A stretch of 64,000 nucleotides of DNA. It comes from Streptomyces sp. A 4/2. GTDB lineage: Bacteria; Actinomycetota; Actinomycetes; Streptomycetales; Streptomycetaceae. The position numbers and the translations under genes are program-made. Location: NCBI RefSeq assembly GCF_940670765.1, contig NZ_CALNVW010000002.1:124001-188000 (forward strand), written 5' to 3'. How positions within the stretch are numbered: the first letter of the stretch is position 1; every line of letters begins with the position of its first letter. The notes below the pieces were generated by a model. That model made no database searches and was not told the DNA's origin. It saw nothing but the letters and a program-made list of their open reading frames with translations. Below, one piece after another: positions 34,634 through 43,522 of this stretch.

Positions 34634-36322
34634 TCACCGCAGCCCCGGCAGGACGCCAAGTTCGCTGATCCGCAGCGCACGGGCGAGCAGCAGGAACAGA
34701 ACGAGCATCGCGGCGCCTCCGGCGACCAGCGCGAGGGCGGCTGCCCCGGTGGGCGAGGCCAGTGCGGTGGAGCAGCGGTCGGCCACGAGCCAGCCGCACG
34801 CTCCGGCAACGAGGGCCGCCAGCATCAGCCTTCCGTACGTGCCCAACAGCCTTCTGCCGTCGATCCGGCCTGCTAGGTGGCGTCGCAGCAGCCGCGCCGT
34901 GACCAGGAGGCCGACGCCATAGGACAGGGCATAGGCGGCTGCCATTCCGGTGACCGCCCAGCGCGCCGGCATCAGCAGGTGGCAGCCGGTGGCCAGGACG
35001 ACGTCGACCGCACCGATCCAGACCGCGGCCAGCCACGGGGTCCGCGTGTCGTCGAAGGCATAGAAGCCGCGCAGGAGCACGTACTGCGCGGAGAAGGGGA
35101 TCAGACCCGGGCCGAACGCCTGGAGCATGTACCCCAGCGGCCGGGTGGAGGCGGAATCGGCAGCGCCGTGGGCGAAGAGCAGTTGTGCCACCTGCGGTCC
35201 GAGAGCGAGAAAGAAGAAGGCAGCCGGGACGATGACGACACCGCTGGTCCGCAACGTGTGGGAGAGGTCCTTCCGCATGTCGTCCGGGCGGTTCTCGGCG
35301 ACGGCCCGGCTCATCCGCGGTAACAGCACGGTCACCAGCGAGACCGTCACGACGGACTGCGGCAGCATCCAGATCGTCTGCGCATAGGTATAGGCGGAGA
35401 AGCCCACACCGCCCCGGGGCAGCGCCTTATCGGCGGCGGAGGCATAGCGGGTCACCACCGTGCCGGCCGCCAGATTGGTCGCGACGAACAGAAGTGTCCA
35501 GCGAGCAGCGCCGATACTTCTGCGGAGTCCGGTGCCGCGCCAGTCGAAACGCGGGCGGAAGCGGAAGCCGGCGGCCCGGACGAAGGGGATCAGGGCGAGC
35601 GCCTGGACAGCGAGGGCGAGCGTCGTGCCGACCCCGAGCAGCGTCACCTGCGTCCGGGTGATGTCCTGTACCCGGTCCGGCGCCGTCATCATGCCGACGT
35701 ACCCACCGAACACGGCGACGAGGACCACGTTGTTGAGGACCGGGGTCCACATCATCGCGCCGAACTTGTTCCGGGCGTTGAGTACTTGCCCCAGGATGCT
35801 GAACAGTCCGTAGAAGAAGACCTGTGGCAGCAGGAACCGGGCGAAGACCACGGTCAGTCGGAACGCTGCGTGGTTCTCCGGCGAATCGGTCTGATAGAGC
35901 CCGACGATCCGAGGCGCGGCCCACACCGCCAGCAGAGTGCCGGCTCCGAGCACGGACATCGTGAGAGTGACCAGCCGCTGCTCGAAGGCCCGACCGCCGT
36001 CCGGCTGCTCGATACGGGCCCGCACCAGCTGGGGGACCAGCACGGAGTTGAGTGCGCCGCCGATGAGCAGGAAGTACAGACTCGCGGGTACGGCATTGGC
36101 CTCGTTGTACGTGGTGGCGAGGAGCCCCGTTCCGAGCGCTCCGGCCTGGAGCACTTGTCTGATCAGTCCAGTCGCACGGGACACCACGGTGCCCACCGCC
36201 ATCAGCGCGGAGGAGCGGAGCAGTCCACGCTGTGCCGCAACCGGCCTCGCTGCGGCATGCCGCCCGCGGGCGGGCTTCCTCCGTGACCGTGTACCGGCCG
36301 TGGGCTCGGTCCCCTCCACCAT
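34634..36322 (-). CDS. murJ: MurJ-family lipid II flippase
   Basis: 562 aa from the ATG at 36322 with AGAGGGGGAC immediately upstream; an in-frame start at 36394 is less likely. About 14 membrane segments of the MviN/MurJ fold. Typical features are LLRSSALMAVGTVVSRATGL, then IRQVL in helix 1, TYNEANAVPASLYFLLIGGA in helix 2, QVFFYGLFSILGQVLNARNK and ALPRGGVGFSAYTYAQTIWM. The family moves lipid-linked peptidoglycan precursor across the membrane. It lacks the cytoplasmic pseudokinase-like extension of mycobacterial MviN, and Streptomyces chromosomes usually carry several MurJ-like genes, so this may be a paralogue under the flanking two-component system. Confidence 0.87.
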   Translation of the reverse strand: MVEGTEPTAGTRSRRKPARGRHAAARPVAAQRGLLRSSALMAVGTVVSRATGLIRQVLQAGALGTGLLATTYNEANAVPASLYFLLIGGALNSVLVPQLVRARIEQPDGGRAFEQRLVTLTMSVLGAGTLLAVWAAPRIVGLYQTDSPENHAAFRLTVVFARFLLPQVFFYGLFSILGQVLNARNKFGAMMWTPVLNNVVLVAVFGGYVGMMTAPDRVQDITRTQVTLLGVGTTLALAVQALALIPFVRAAGFRFRPRFDWRGTGLRRSIGAARWTLLFVATNLAAGTVVTRYASAADKALPRGGVGFSAYTYAQTIWMLPQSVVTVSLVTVLLPRMSRAVAENRPDDMRKDLSHTLRTSGVVIVPAAFFFLALGPQVAQLLFAHGAADSASTRPLGYMLQAFGPGLIPFSAQYVLLRGFYAFDDTRTPWLAAVWIGAVDVVLATGCHLLMPARWAVTGMAAAYALSYGVGLLVTARLLRRHLAGRIDGRRLLGTYGRLMLAALVAGACGWLVADRCSTALASPTGAAALALVAGGAAMLVLFLLLARALRISELGVLPGLR

Positions 36323-36466
36323 GTCCCCCTCTGTGCTTCCGCCGGTTCGGTCTCCGCCGGACTCGACGCTAGGGGGAACCGCCGGCCCTTCCACGGGGCG
36401 AAAGACAACAGCCGTCCCCCACTTTCGTCAGGGGCCAGGGAGCCTGTGGTCCGGCAAGCTGGGGCC

Positions 36467-38029
36467 ATGCGGAGAGAACGGATCGTCGTCGACCTGGCGC
36501 TCTGGGCACTGGTCAGCGCGCCCGTGGTGCTGTGGGCCGTCGTGCGCGACGGCGGCCCGTGGTGGCGGGCGGTGTCCGGCGTCGCTGTCCTCGCGGCCGG
36601 TATCGCGCTCTCCCGATTCCTGCCGCTGACCGCTCTCCTGCTCACCGTCGTGCTCGCCCTCACCACCACGCTGGAGTTGTGGACTCCGGCCTACGCGATC
36701 GCCTTGGCGACCTTCGGCTGTCTGGCGGGCCGCCGGACCGCACTCGCCCGGCCTGCCCTGCACGCCTTCGCCGGGACGGCGGCGGTCGGACTTCTCCTCA
36801 CCCGGATCGCTCACCGTGACCTCTGGACCTGGCTCACCCAGCTGACCACCCTGGCCTTCGCGGTCATGGTCCCTTGGCTGGTCGGACGGTACGCCCGGCA
36901 GTACGCCCAACTCATCGACACAGGCTGGCTGCTGGCCGATCGTCTGGAGCGCGAGCAGCGCGGCGCGGCCGACCGGGCGAGGCTGCGCGAACGGTCCCGG
37001 ATCGCGGGCGACATGCACGATTCGCTCGGACACGAACTCTCGCTGATCGCGGTGCGGGCGGCGGCCCTGGAGGTCGATCCCTCGCTCGGAGCGAAGCAGC
37101 AGAGCGCCGCGGGCGAACTACGGGCCGCCGCCGGTGACGCGACAGCCCGGCTGCGGGACATCATCGGAGTGCTCCGGGAGAACGACGAGGCTGCTCCCGT
37201 CGCACCGACCGGGGAGTCGGTCACCGATCAGGTGAAGCGGGCACAGGAGTCCGGTATGGAAGTGGAGTTGCGTGGCGAAGTACCGGCGGGCGATCTTGCC
37301 CCGATGACCCGTCGTGCGGTCCACCGGACCGTCCAGGAGTCGCTCACCAATGCGGCGAAGCACGCGCCGGGGGCACGGGTCACGGTCGTACTCACCCGAT
37401 CCGACAGCGCACTGAAGGTGACCGTCACCAGTACGGCGCGCTCGGCAGGCCCCGCACCGGACCCGCCGGGCAGCGGCACCGGTCTGGTCGGGCTGGACGA
37501 GCGCATTCGCCTGGCCGGTGGGGTCCTCACCCATGGCCCTCTGCCCGCCGGCGGCTTCGAGGTGACCGCGACCCTGCCGCCGGCACCCGGACCGCCTCCG
37601 TTGCGCACTCCCGAAACCTCACCCCTGGCAAGGGAGTTGGCGCGGGCGCGGCAACAGGTGCGGCGGCGACTGAAGCAGGCGATCTGGGTTCCGCTCGCGG
37701 CGACAGCCGCCATCGGGGCGCTGATCGGCGCCGTCGGCCTCTTCACCCGGTACGAGACGGTCCTCGGCCGCTCGCAGTACGAACTGATCCGGGTGGGCGA
37801 TGCCAGAGCCGATGTCCGCCCCAGGCTCCCTCCGCACAGCATGGAGAACGCCCCGGACGGCGCTCCGCAGCAGTCGGCCGGTCCGGAGTGTACGTACTAC
37901 CGCACCAGCATCTTCGCCTCGCTGCCCGCGTACCGGCTGTGCTTCGCCGACGGAAAGCTGGTCTCCAAAGCAGTGGTCGCCGAAACAGTCGTCTCCAGAG
38001 CGATTGCCTCCAGAGCGATTGCCTCCTGA
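36467..38029 (+). CDS. Sensor histidine kinase with C-terminal membrane segment and exported tail
   Basis: 520 aa from the ATG at 36467; a GTG at 36446 is possible. Four or five N-terminal membrane segments, then the HisKA_3 box with phospho-His in IAGDMHDSLGHELSLIAV, and a GHKL domain (VQESLTNAAKHAPGARVTVV, GTGLVGLDERIRLAGG). Unusually, a further membrane helix follows (AIWVPLAATAAIGALIGAVG, about residue 405-425) with a tail of about 95 aa that should face outside and contains two Cys (ECTYYR, YRLCFADG). The tail ends in repeats (VVSRAIASRAIAS). The likely partner is the orphan LuxR regulator across murJ. Confidence 0.88.
   Translation: MRRERIVVDLALWALVSAPVVLWAVVRDGGPWWRAVSGVAVLAAGIALSRFLPLTALLLTVVLALTTTLELWTPAYAIALATFGCLAGRRTALARPALHAFAGTAAVGLLLTRIAHRDLWTWLTQLTTLAFAVMVPWLVGRYARQYAQLIDTGWLLADRLEREQRGAADRARLRERSRIAGDMHDSLGHELSLIAVRAAALEVDPSLGAKQQSAAGELRAAAGDATARLRDIIGVLRENDEAAPVAPTGESVTDQVKRAQESGMEVELRGEVPAGDLAPMTRRAVHRTVQESLTNAAKHAPGARVTVVLTRSDSALKVTVTSTARSAGPAPDPPGSGTGLVGLDERIRLAGGVLTHGPLPAGGFEVTATLPPAPGPPPLRTPETSPLARELARARQQVRRRLKQAIWVPLAATAAIGALIGAVGLFTRYETVLGRSQYELIRVGDARADVRPRLPPHSMENAPDGAPQQSAGPECTYYRTSIFASLPAYRLCFADGKLVSKAVVAETVVSRAIASRAIAS
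37992..38028 (+). repeat. 15-bp tandem repeat at the kinase C-terminus
   Basis: CTCCAGAGCGATTGC is repeated with period 15, with decayed units just upstream (from about 37970) encoding VSKAVVAETVVSRAIASRAI. The stop codon lies in the last partial unit, so changes in copy number would lengthen or shorten the kinase tail without frameshift. Confidence 0.7.
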
Positions 38030-38142
38030 GCAGTGGCCTGCGAGAAGGTGATCTCCGATGCGGGCAACCGGGGTGTTTGCCGGGCCGGGCAGCGCCGGCA
38101 ATCACCCTGCATCCCATTTTCCCTCCGCCGAGACGCCCCGGC

Positions 38143-38193
38143 TCATCCCCCACGGGCCCGGCACCGAAGCAGGCGCCGGCCCGTGGGGGATGA
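38143..38193. terminator. Bidirectional terminator between kinase and glgP
   Basis: About 19 bp of near-perfect stem (38143-38162 with 38175-38193, one bulged C) lies directly after the glgP stop on the minus strand and downstream of the kinase stop on the plus strand. Confidence 0.8.
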
Positions 38194-38201
38194 CGTTTCC
38201 G

Positions 38202-40943
38202 TCACCTCAGCAGTACGCCCGCGCCCTCCCCCGTGGCAACCGTCGGCAGGGCGAGCAGCCCCATCTCCGCTCCGGTCGCGAGGAGTTGGTGGGCCGGCAG
38301 AATACGGACCGTATAGCCGTAGGGACCCGTGCGGTCGAGGGCCAATGGGCCCTCGTACAGCCAGTGGCCCTCCAGGTCCGGGCCGCCGGCCGGCTTGAGG
38401 GCCACGGTCCGTGCCTGGGCGATGCGGTCCTGTGCGTCGACCCGGCCGGACACCGCCTGCACCTCCACGTCGTCCGGCCGCAGGGCCCCGAGTGCCACCT
38501 GTACTCGCAGTTCAAGGGTGGAACCGAGCTCGGCGGTGCCGTTGGGCGTGGTCGCTGCGACGGCCTCCACATGGTCGACGTGGACGTCCGGCCAGGCGGC
38601 CCGCACCCTCGCCTTCCAGTCCGCCAACTCCCGTGCCGGGCCGGGCCCGAGAGCCCGGTGGGCGAGCGCGGCGGGCGCGTAGAGCCGCTCCACGTACTCA
38701 CGCACCATCCGCCCCGCCAGCACCTTCGGGCCCAGCGTGGCCAGGGTGGAGCGGACCATTCCCACCCAGCGTTCGGGCAGCCCGGCGGAGTCGCGGTCGT
38801 AGAAGCGCGGCACCACCCGGTCCTCGATCAGTTCGTACAGCGCGGCGGACTCCAGCTCGTCGCGCCGGTCCTCGTCCGTCCCGGACCCGTCGGCCGTGGG
38901 GATCGCCCAGCCGAAGTCGGGCTCGAACCACTCGTCCCACCAGCCGTCGAGCACCGAGAGGTTGAGGCAGCCGTTGAGTGCCGCCTTCATCCCGGACGTC
39001 CCGCACGCCTCCAGCGGGCGGAGCGGGTTGTTCAGCCACACGTCGCAGCCCGGGTAGAGCCGCTCGGCCATCGCCATCCCGTAGTCCGGCAGGAAGACGA
39101 TGCGGTGGCGCACCCGGGGATCGTCCGCGAAGCGCACCAGCTCCTGCACCAGCCGTTTCCCGCCGTCGTCGGCCGGATGGGCCTTGCCCGCGACAACGAT
39201 CTGGATCGGCCTGGTGGGGTGCAGCAGCAGCTCCGTCAGCCGTTCGCGGTCGCGCAGCATCAGGGTGAGGCGCTTGTACGAGGGGACACGCCGGGCGAAT
39301 CCGATGGTCAGGACCGAGGGGTCCAACACGCCCTCGATCCATCCGAGTTCGGCCTCGGAGGCCCCGCGTCCACGCCAGGAGGCGTGCAGCCGGGTCCGTA
39401 CTTCGCCGACCAACTGCTCACGCAGGGTCCGGCGCAGTTCCCAGACGTCGGCGTCCGTGATCCGGGCGGCATCGTCCCAGGCCTCCGGCCCGTCCAGCGG
39501 GCCCGCCTGGCCGATGTCGCCCGCCTGGCCGATGTCGCCAGTGTCACCGGTGTGGCCGGTGTGGCCGGTGTGGCTCACGCCCCGGACCTGTCCGGTCGGT
39601 CCGCCGGGCCCGGCAGAGGCCCCGCCGGTTCCGGCAGCGGCCGGCCGGGCGGATCCCAGCCGGGTGACCTCGGGCGCCACCCAGGTCGGGGCGTGCACCC
39701 CGTTGGTGATCGAGGTGATCGGCACCTCGTCGGGGTCGAATCCCGGCCACAGTCCGGCGAACATGTCCCGGCTGACGGCGCCGTGCAGGGTGGAGACCCC
39801 GTTGGCACGCTGGGCCAGCCGCAGTCCCATCACCGCCATGTTGAAGAGATTCGGTTCGCCGCCCGGGTAGCTCTCCGTGCCGAGTTGCAGGACGCGCACC
39901 GGGTCGACGCCCGGCAGTTCGCCGTCGTCCCCGAAGTGCCGGGCGACGAGCTCGCGGTCGAACCGGTCGATTCCGGCCGGTACGGGGGTGTGGGTGGTGA
40001 AGACGGTCCCGGCGCGCACGGCTTCCAGTCCCGCGTCGAAGTCCAGTCCCGCACCCGCGAGTTCACGGATGCGCTCCAGACCGAGGAACCCGGCGTGCCC
40101 CTCGTTGGTGTGGAACACCTCGGGGTCGGGGTGCCCGGTGAGACGGCAGTACGTGCGCAGCGCCCGCACCCCGCCGATACCCAGCAGCATCTCCTGGAGC
40201 AGCCGGTGCTCGCTGCCGCCGCCGTACAGCCGGTCGGTGACACCGCGCTCTCCCGGCTCGTTCTCCTCGACGTCGGAGTCGAGCATCAGCAGCGGGACCC
40301 GGCCGACCCGCGCCTGCCAGATGTGCGCCCTGAGCGAGCGTCCGCCGGGAAGCGTGAGGGAGATCTGGCAGGGTGAGCCGTCGCGCTCACGCAGCAGGCT
40401 CACCGGCAGTTCGTCCGGGTCGAGCACCGGATAGTGCTCCTGCTGCCAGCCGTCGCGCGAGAGGGACTGGCGGAAGTAGCCGTGCCGGTAGAGCAGACCG
40501 ACCGCGATGAGTGGTACGCCCAGGTCGCTTGCGGCCTTCAGATGGTCACCGGCGAGGATGCCGAGGCCGCCGGAGTACTGCGGGAGCGCAGCGGTCACAC
40601 CGAACTCGGGTGAGAAGTAGCCGATGGCAGCGGGCAGCCCGGCGGGCTGTTCCTGGTACCAGCGCGGTCCGTGCAGATAGGTGTCGAGGTCGGCGGCGGC
40701 TTCGGTCAGTGCGTGCAGGAAGTCCGGATCGGCGGCCAGTTCGGCGAGCCGTGCGGCGGACACCGATCCGAGCACCTGCACGGGGTCACCACCGGTCGGC
40801 AGCCGGCCGTCGGGGTCGACTCTTCTGAACAGGTCCCGGGTCCCGGCATGCCAGGACCAGCGGAGATTGCGGGCGAGCTCACCCAGCGGGAGCAGCGGCT
40901 CGGGGAGGACGGGGCGGACGGTGAATCGACGAATGGCCTTCAC
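38202..40943 (-). CDS. glgP: Alpha-glucan (glycogen) phosphorylase
   Basis: 913 aa from the GTG at 40943 (KAIRRFTVRPVLPEPLLPLG), with AAGG 8 nt upstream. This is the short bacterial/archaeal-type glucan phosphorylase with an N-terminal DUF3417 region (LARNLRWSWHAGTRDLFRRV). The pyridoxal-phosphate site is readable as EACGTSGMKAALNG with the Lys. It releases glucose-1-phosphate from alpha-1,4 glucans in the cytoplasm. A low-complexity insert of about 45 residues (AAAGTGGASAGPGGPTGQ, then HTGHTGHTGDTGDIGQAG) lies near residue 430-480 and is encoded by tandem DNA repeats. It is divergent from the glgE operon, so degradation and GlgE-based synthesis share one regulatory region. Confidence 0.93.
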   Translation of the reverse strand: MKAIRRFTVRPVLPEPLLPLGELARNLRWSWHAGTRDLFRRVDPDGRLPTGGDPVQVLGSVSAARLAELAADPDFLHALTEAAADLDTYLHGPRWYQEQPAGLPAAIGYFSPEFGVTAALPQYSGGLGILAGDHLKAASDLGVPLIAVGLLYRHGYFRQSLSRDGWQQEHYPVLDPDELPVSLLRERDGSPCQISLTLPGGRSLRAHIWQARVGRVPLLMLDSDVEENEPGERGVTDRLYGGGSEHRLLQEMLLGIGGVRALRTYCRLTGHPDPEVFHTNEGHAGFLGLERIRELAGAGLDFDAGLEAVRAGTVFTTHTPVPAGIDRFDRELVARHFGDDGELPGVDPVRVLQLGTESYPGGEPNLFNMAVMGLRLAQRANGVSTLHGAVSRDMFAGLWPGFDPDEVPITSITNGVHAPTWVAPEVTRLGSARPAAAGTGGASAGPGGPTGQVRGVSHTGHTGHTGDTGDIGQAGDIGQAGPLDGPEAWDDAARITDADVWELRRTLREQLVGEVRTRLHASWRGRGASEAELGWIEGVLDPSVLTIGFARRVPSYKRLTLMLRDRERLTELLLHPTRPIQIVVAGKAHPADDGGKRLVQELVRFADDPRVRHRIVFLPDYGMAMAERLYPGCDVWLNNPLRPLEACGTSGMKAALNGCLNLSVLDGWWDEWFEPDFGWAIPTADGSGTDEDRRDELESAALYELIEDRVVPRFYDRDSAGLPERWVGMVRSTLATLGPKVLAGRMVREYVERLYAPAALAHRALGPGPARELADWKARVRAAWPDVHVDHVEAVAATTPNGTAELGSTLELRVQVALGALRPDDVEVQAVSGRVDAQDRIAQARTVALKPAGGPDLEGHWLYEGPLALDRTGPYGYTVRILPAHQLLATGAEMGLLALPTVATGEGAGVLLR
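39501..39573. repeat. Tandem repeats inside glgP
   Basis: Two exact 18-bp units (39501-39518, 39519-39536) and three exact 9-bp units CCGGTGTGG (39547-39573). Both periods are multiples of three, so they encode an in-frame Gly/Thr/His/Asp-rich loop (IGQAGD twice, HTG three times). Confidence 0.8.
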
Positions 40944-40979
40944 GTGCTCCACCTTCGCAGGGGATGTGCGCATCCGAGG

Positions 40980-41001
40980 GGACGCACAGCGGTGTGCGTC
41001 C
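40980..41001. promoter_or_regulatory. Hairpin/operator in the glgP leader
   Basis: GGACGCACA (40980-40988) and TGTGCGTCC (40993-41001) form a perfect 9-bp inverted repeat with a 4-nt loop, 36 bp upstream of the glgP start. It could be an mRNA hairpin or an operator. The rest of the 485-bp gap up to glgE, apart from the glgE promoter, shows no supported gene. Confidence 0.5.
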
Positions 41002-41305
41002 GCGCTTCACCCCCGAAGGTAGCCGCGGTCACCACCCGCAACCACGGCGCGCAGGCGCGGGCGGCGAGCGCCACGCGTGCGCCGGTCTGACCCGCCCACC
41101 GGCCGGCCGCCGTTCCCCGGCGGGACGACATGGCCGATTTCACCCCCTCCGGCGGGCTTGTGCGTCTTCGCCCGGCGGAGAAGGCTGCACCGTGACAGGC
41201 GTCCCCGCGGCGGGCCCACCCGGTCCTCCGTACTGCCCCGGGCCGCACCGCCGTCCGTGGTACCCGGGCGGCCCGGACCCGCCGCGACGCGCGACAGACC
41301 CGGTC

Positions 41306-41334
41306 CTTGCCCTGCACATTACGCACGAGTACTT
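41306..41334 (+). promoter_or_regulatory. Predicted promoter of the glgE operon
   Basis: TTGCCC (-35, 41306-41311) and TACTTA (-10, 41329-41334) are separated by 17 bp and lie in the only A/T-rich stretch of the glgP-glgE gap. They predict a start near 41341 and a leader of about 88 nt. Confidence 0.6.
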
Positions 41335-41428
41335 AACTCAGGAGCCGGATTGCCCGCCCGCGATGCGGGGGAAGGCTCCACCGGCACCTACCTGAGCACA
41401 CCCCCAGTGAACGCGGACAGGAGCAGCC

Positions 41429-43522
41429 ATGCCCGCAGCCCGCCGGCCATCATCGGACAAGCCGACCAAGGGAGAACTCCCGAAGGTCCTGAAGCCCCCG
41501 AAGCGGCCCCCCACCGATACGCTGATCGGCCGTATCCCGGTACTCGATGTGCAGCCGCGCGTCGAGGGCGGGCGGTGGCCCGCGAAGGCGGTGACCGGTG
41601 AGACCTTCCAGGTCACGGCCACCGTCTTCCGCGAGGGCCATGACGCGGTGGCGGCCGGTGTGGTGCTGCGCGGTCCGCGCGGCCGTACGGGTCCGTGGAC
41701 GCCGATGCGCGAGCTGGCCCCGGGCACCGACCGCTGGGGCGCCGACGTCACGCCGGACGCCGAGGGCCGGTGGACCTACGCCGTCGAGGCGTGGAGCGAC
41801 CCCGTCGCGACCTGGCTGCACACCGCGCACATCAAGATTCCCGCGGGCATCGACGAGGAACTGGTGCTGGCCGAGGGCGCCGAGCTGTACGCGCGAGCGG
41901 CGGCCGGGGTACCGAGGGGCAGGGGGCGCACCGCGGTACTCGCGGTGGCGGCCGCGCTGCGCGACGCCGAGGCGCCCGCCGCGGAACGCCTCGCCGCCGC
42001 CGAAGCGCCCGACGCCGTGGCGGCCCTGGCCCGGCATCCGCTGCGTGAGCTGGTCAGCTCCTCGGAGCCGCTGCCGCTGCTCGTCGAGCGGGAACGGGCG
42101 CTCTACGGCTCCTGGTACGAGCTGTTCCCGCGCTCCGAGGGCGCCGTGGTCGAGGAGGGGAAGCCCGCGGTCAGCGGTACTTTCCGGACAGCGGCGAAAC
42201 GTCTCTCCGCGGTGGCGGCCATGGGTTTCGACGTGGTCTATCTGCCGCCCGTCCACCCCATCGGTACCACCCACCGCAAGGGCCCCAACAACGCGCTGAC
42301 CGCGGGCCCCGACGATGTCGGCGTGCCGTGGGCCATCGGCTCACCGGCGGGTGGCCACGACGCCGTCCACCCGGACCTCGGCACCCTGGAGGACTTCGAC
42401 GACTTCGTGGGACGCGCCCGTGAGCTGGGGCTGGAGATCGCGCTGGATTTCGCGCTCCAGTGCTCGCCCGACCACCCCTGGGTGCGGCAGCACCCGGAGT
42501 GGTTCCACCACCGGGCGGACGGCACCATCGCGTACGCGGAGAACCCGCCGAAGAAGTACCAGGACATCTACCCGATCGCCTTCGACCGGGACATGGACGG
42601 CCTGGTGATGGAGACCGTGCGCGTCCTGCGCTTCTGGATGGAGCACGGCGTACGCATCTTCCGGGTGGACAATCCGCACACCAAGCCGGTGGTCTTCTGG
42701 GAGCGGGTCATCGCCGCCGTCAACGGCCCGGACCCGGACGTGGTCTTCCTGGCCGAGGCGTTCACCCGGCCCGCGATGATGCGGACCCTGGGCGCCATCG
42801 GTTTCCAGCAGTCCTACACGTACTTCACCTGGCGCACCACCAAGCAGGAACTCACCGACTACGTCACCGAGCTGGCCGGGGAGTCCGCCGCGTACATGCG
42901 GCCCAACTTCTTCGTGAACACGCCGGACATCCTGCACGGCTACCTCCAGGACGGCGGCCGGCCGGCCTTCGAGGTGCGTGCGGTGCTCGCCGCGACGACG
43001 GCTCCGTCCTGGGGTGTGTACGCCGGGTACGAGCTGTGCGAGAACGCCACGGCCAGGCCGGGCAGCGAGGACTACCTCGACTCGGAGAAGTACCAACTGC
43101 GGCCCCGCGACTGGGACTCCGCCGAGCGGGAGGGCCGGTCCATCGCCCCCCTGATCACCACGCTCAACGAGGCGCGGCGGCGTCATCCGGCGCTGCGGCA
43201 ACTGCGCTCGGTGCACTTCCACCACACCGACAACGACGCGGTGCTCGCCTACTCCAAAACGGCCGACGGCGAGACCGGTTCGAACACGATTCTCGTTGTC
43301 GTCAACCTTGACCCGCACCACACCCAGGAGGCCACGGTCTCGTTGGACATGCCGGATCTCGGCCTGGAATGGCACGAATCCGTCCCGGTGCGCGACGAGC
43401 TCACCGGTGAGACCTATCACTGGGGCAGGGCCAACTATGTGCGTCTGGAGCCGGGCAGCACGCCCGCGCACCTTCTGGTCCTGCGACCGTCCCCGCCGAT
43501 CGGAGGGTCACCCACATCATGA
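41429..43522 (+). CDS. glgE: Alpha-1,4-glucan:maltose-1-phosphate maltosyltransferase
   Basis: 697 aa with AGGAG before the ATG at 41429. It is a GH13_3 enzyme: N-terminal beta-sandwich, a helical bundle insertion (about residues 140-215) and the catalytic barrel. The nucleophile Asp414 is in [10 protein letters not shown] and the acid Glu443 in [11 protein letters not shown]. The phosphate/maltose site includes [20 protein letters not shown]. It transfers maltosyl units from maltose-1-phosphate to glucan ends and is the key enzyme of the GlgE pathway. It is first in the operon glgE-treS-mak-glgB and overlaps treS by 4 nt. Confidence 0.97.
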   Translation: MPAARRPSSDKPTKGELPKVLKPPKRPPTDTLIGRIPVLDVQPRVEGGRWPAKAVTGETFQVTATVFREGHDAVAAGVVLRGPRGRTGPWTPMRELAPGTDRWGADVTPDAEGRWTYAVEAWSDPVATWLHTAHIKIPAGIDEELVLAEGAELYARAAAGVPRGRGRTAVLAVAAALRDAEAPAAERLAAAEAPDAVAALARHPLRELVSSSEPLPLLVERERALYGSWYELFPRSEGAVVEEGKPAVSGTFRTAAKRLSAVAAMGFDVVYLPPVHPIGTTHRKGPNNALTAGPDDVGVPWAIGSPAGGHDAVHPDLGTLEDFDDFVGRARELGLEIALDFALQCSPDHPWVRQHPEWFHHRADGTIAYAENPPKKYQDIYPIAFDRDMDGLVMETVRVLRFWMEHGVRIFRVDNPHTKPVVFWERVIAAVNGPDPDVVFLAEAFTRPAMMRTLGAIGFQQSYTYFTWRTTKQELTDYVTELAGESAAYMRPNFFVNTPDILHGYLQDGGRPAFEVRAVLAATTAPSWGVYAGYELCENATARPGSEDYLDSEKYQLRPRDWDSAEREGRSIAPLITTLNEARRRHPALRQLRSVHFHHTDNDAVLAYSKTADGETGSNTILVVVNLDPHHTQEATVSLDMPDLGLEWHESVPVRDELTGETYHWGRANYVRLEPGSTPAHLLVLRPSPPIGGSPTS

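Noticed and set aside
32136..35036. Very long minus-strand frame across the second metalloprotease and the response regulator
   Set aside because: Antisense shadow of two well-supported genes, composition rich in Arg/Gly/Val with no domain.
40944..41428. Small genes in the glgP-glgE gap
   Set aside because: Short frames exist on both strands but have poor start signals and no motifs; the region is better explained as divergent promoter DNA.
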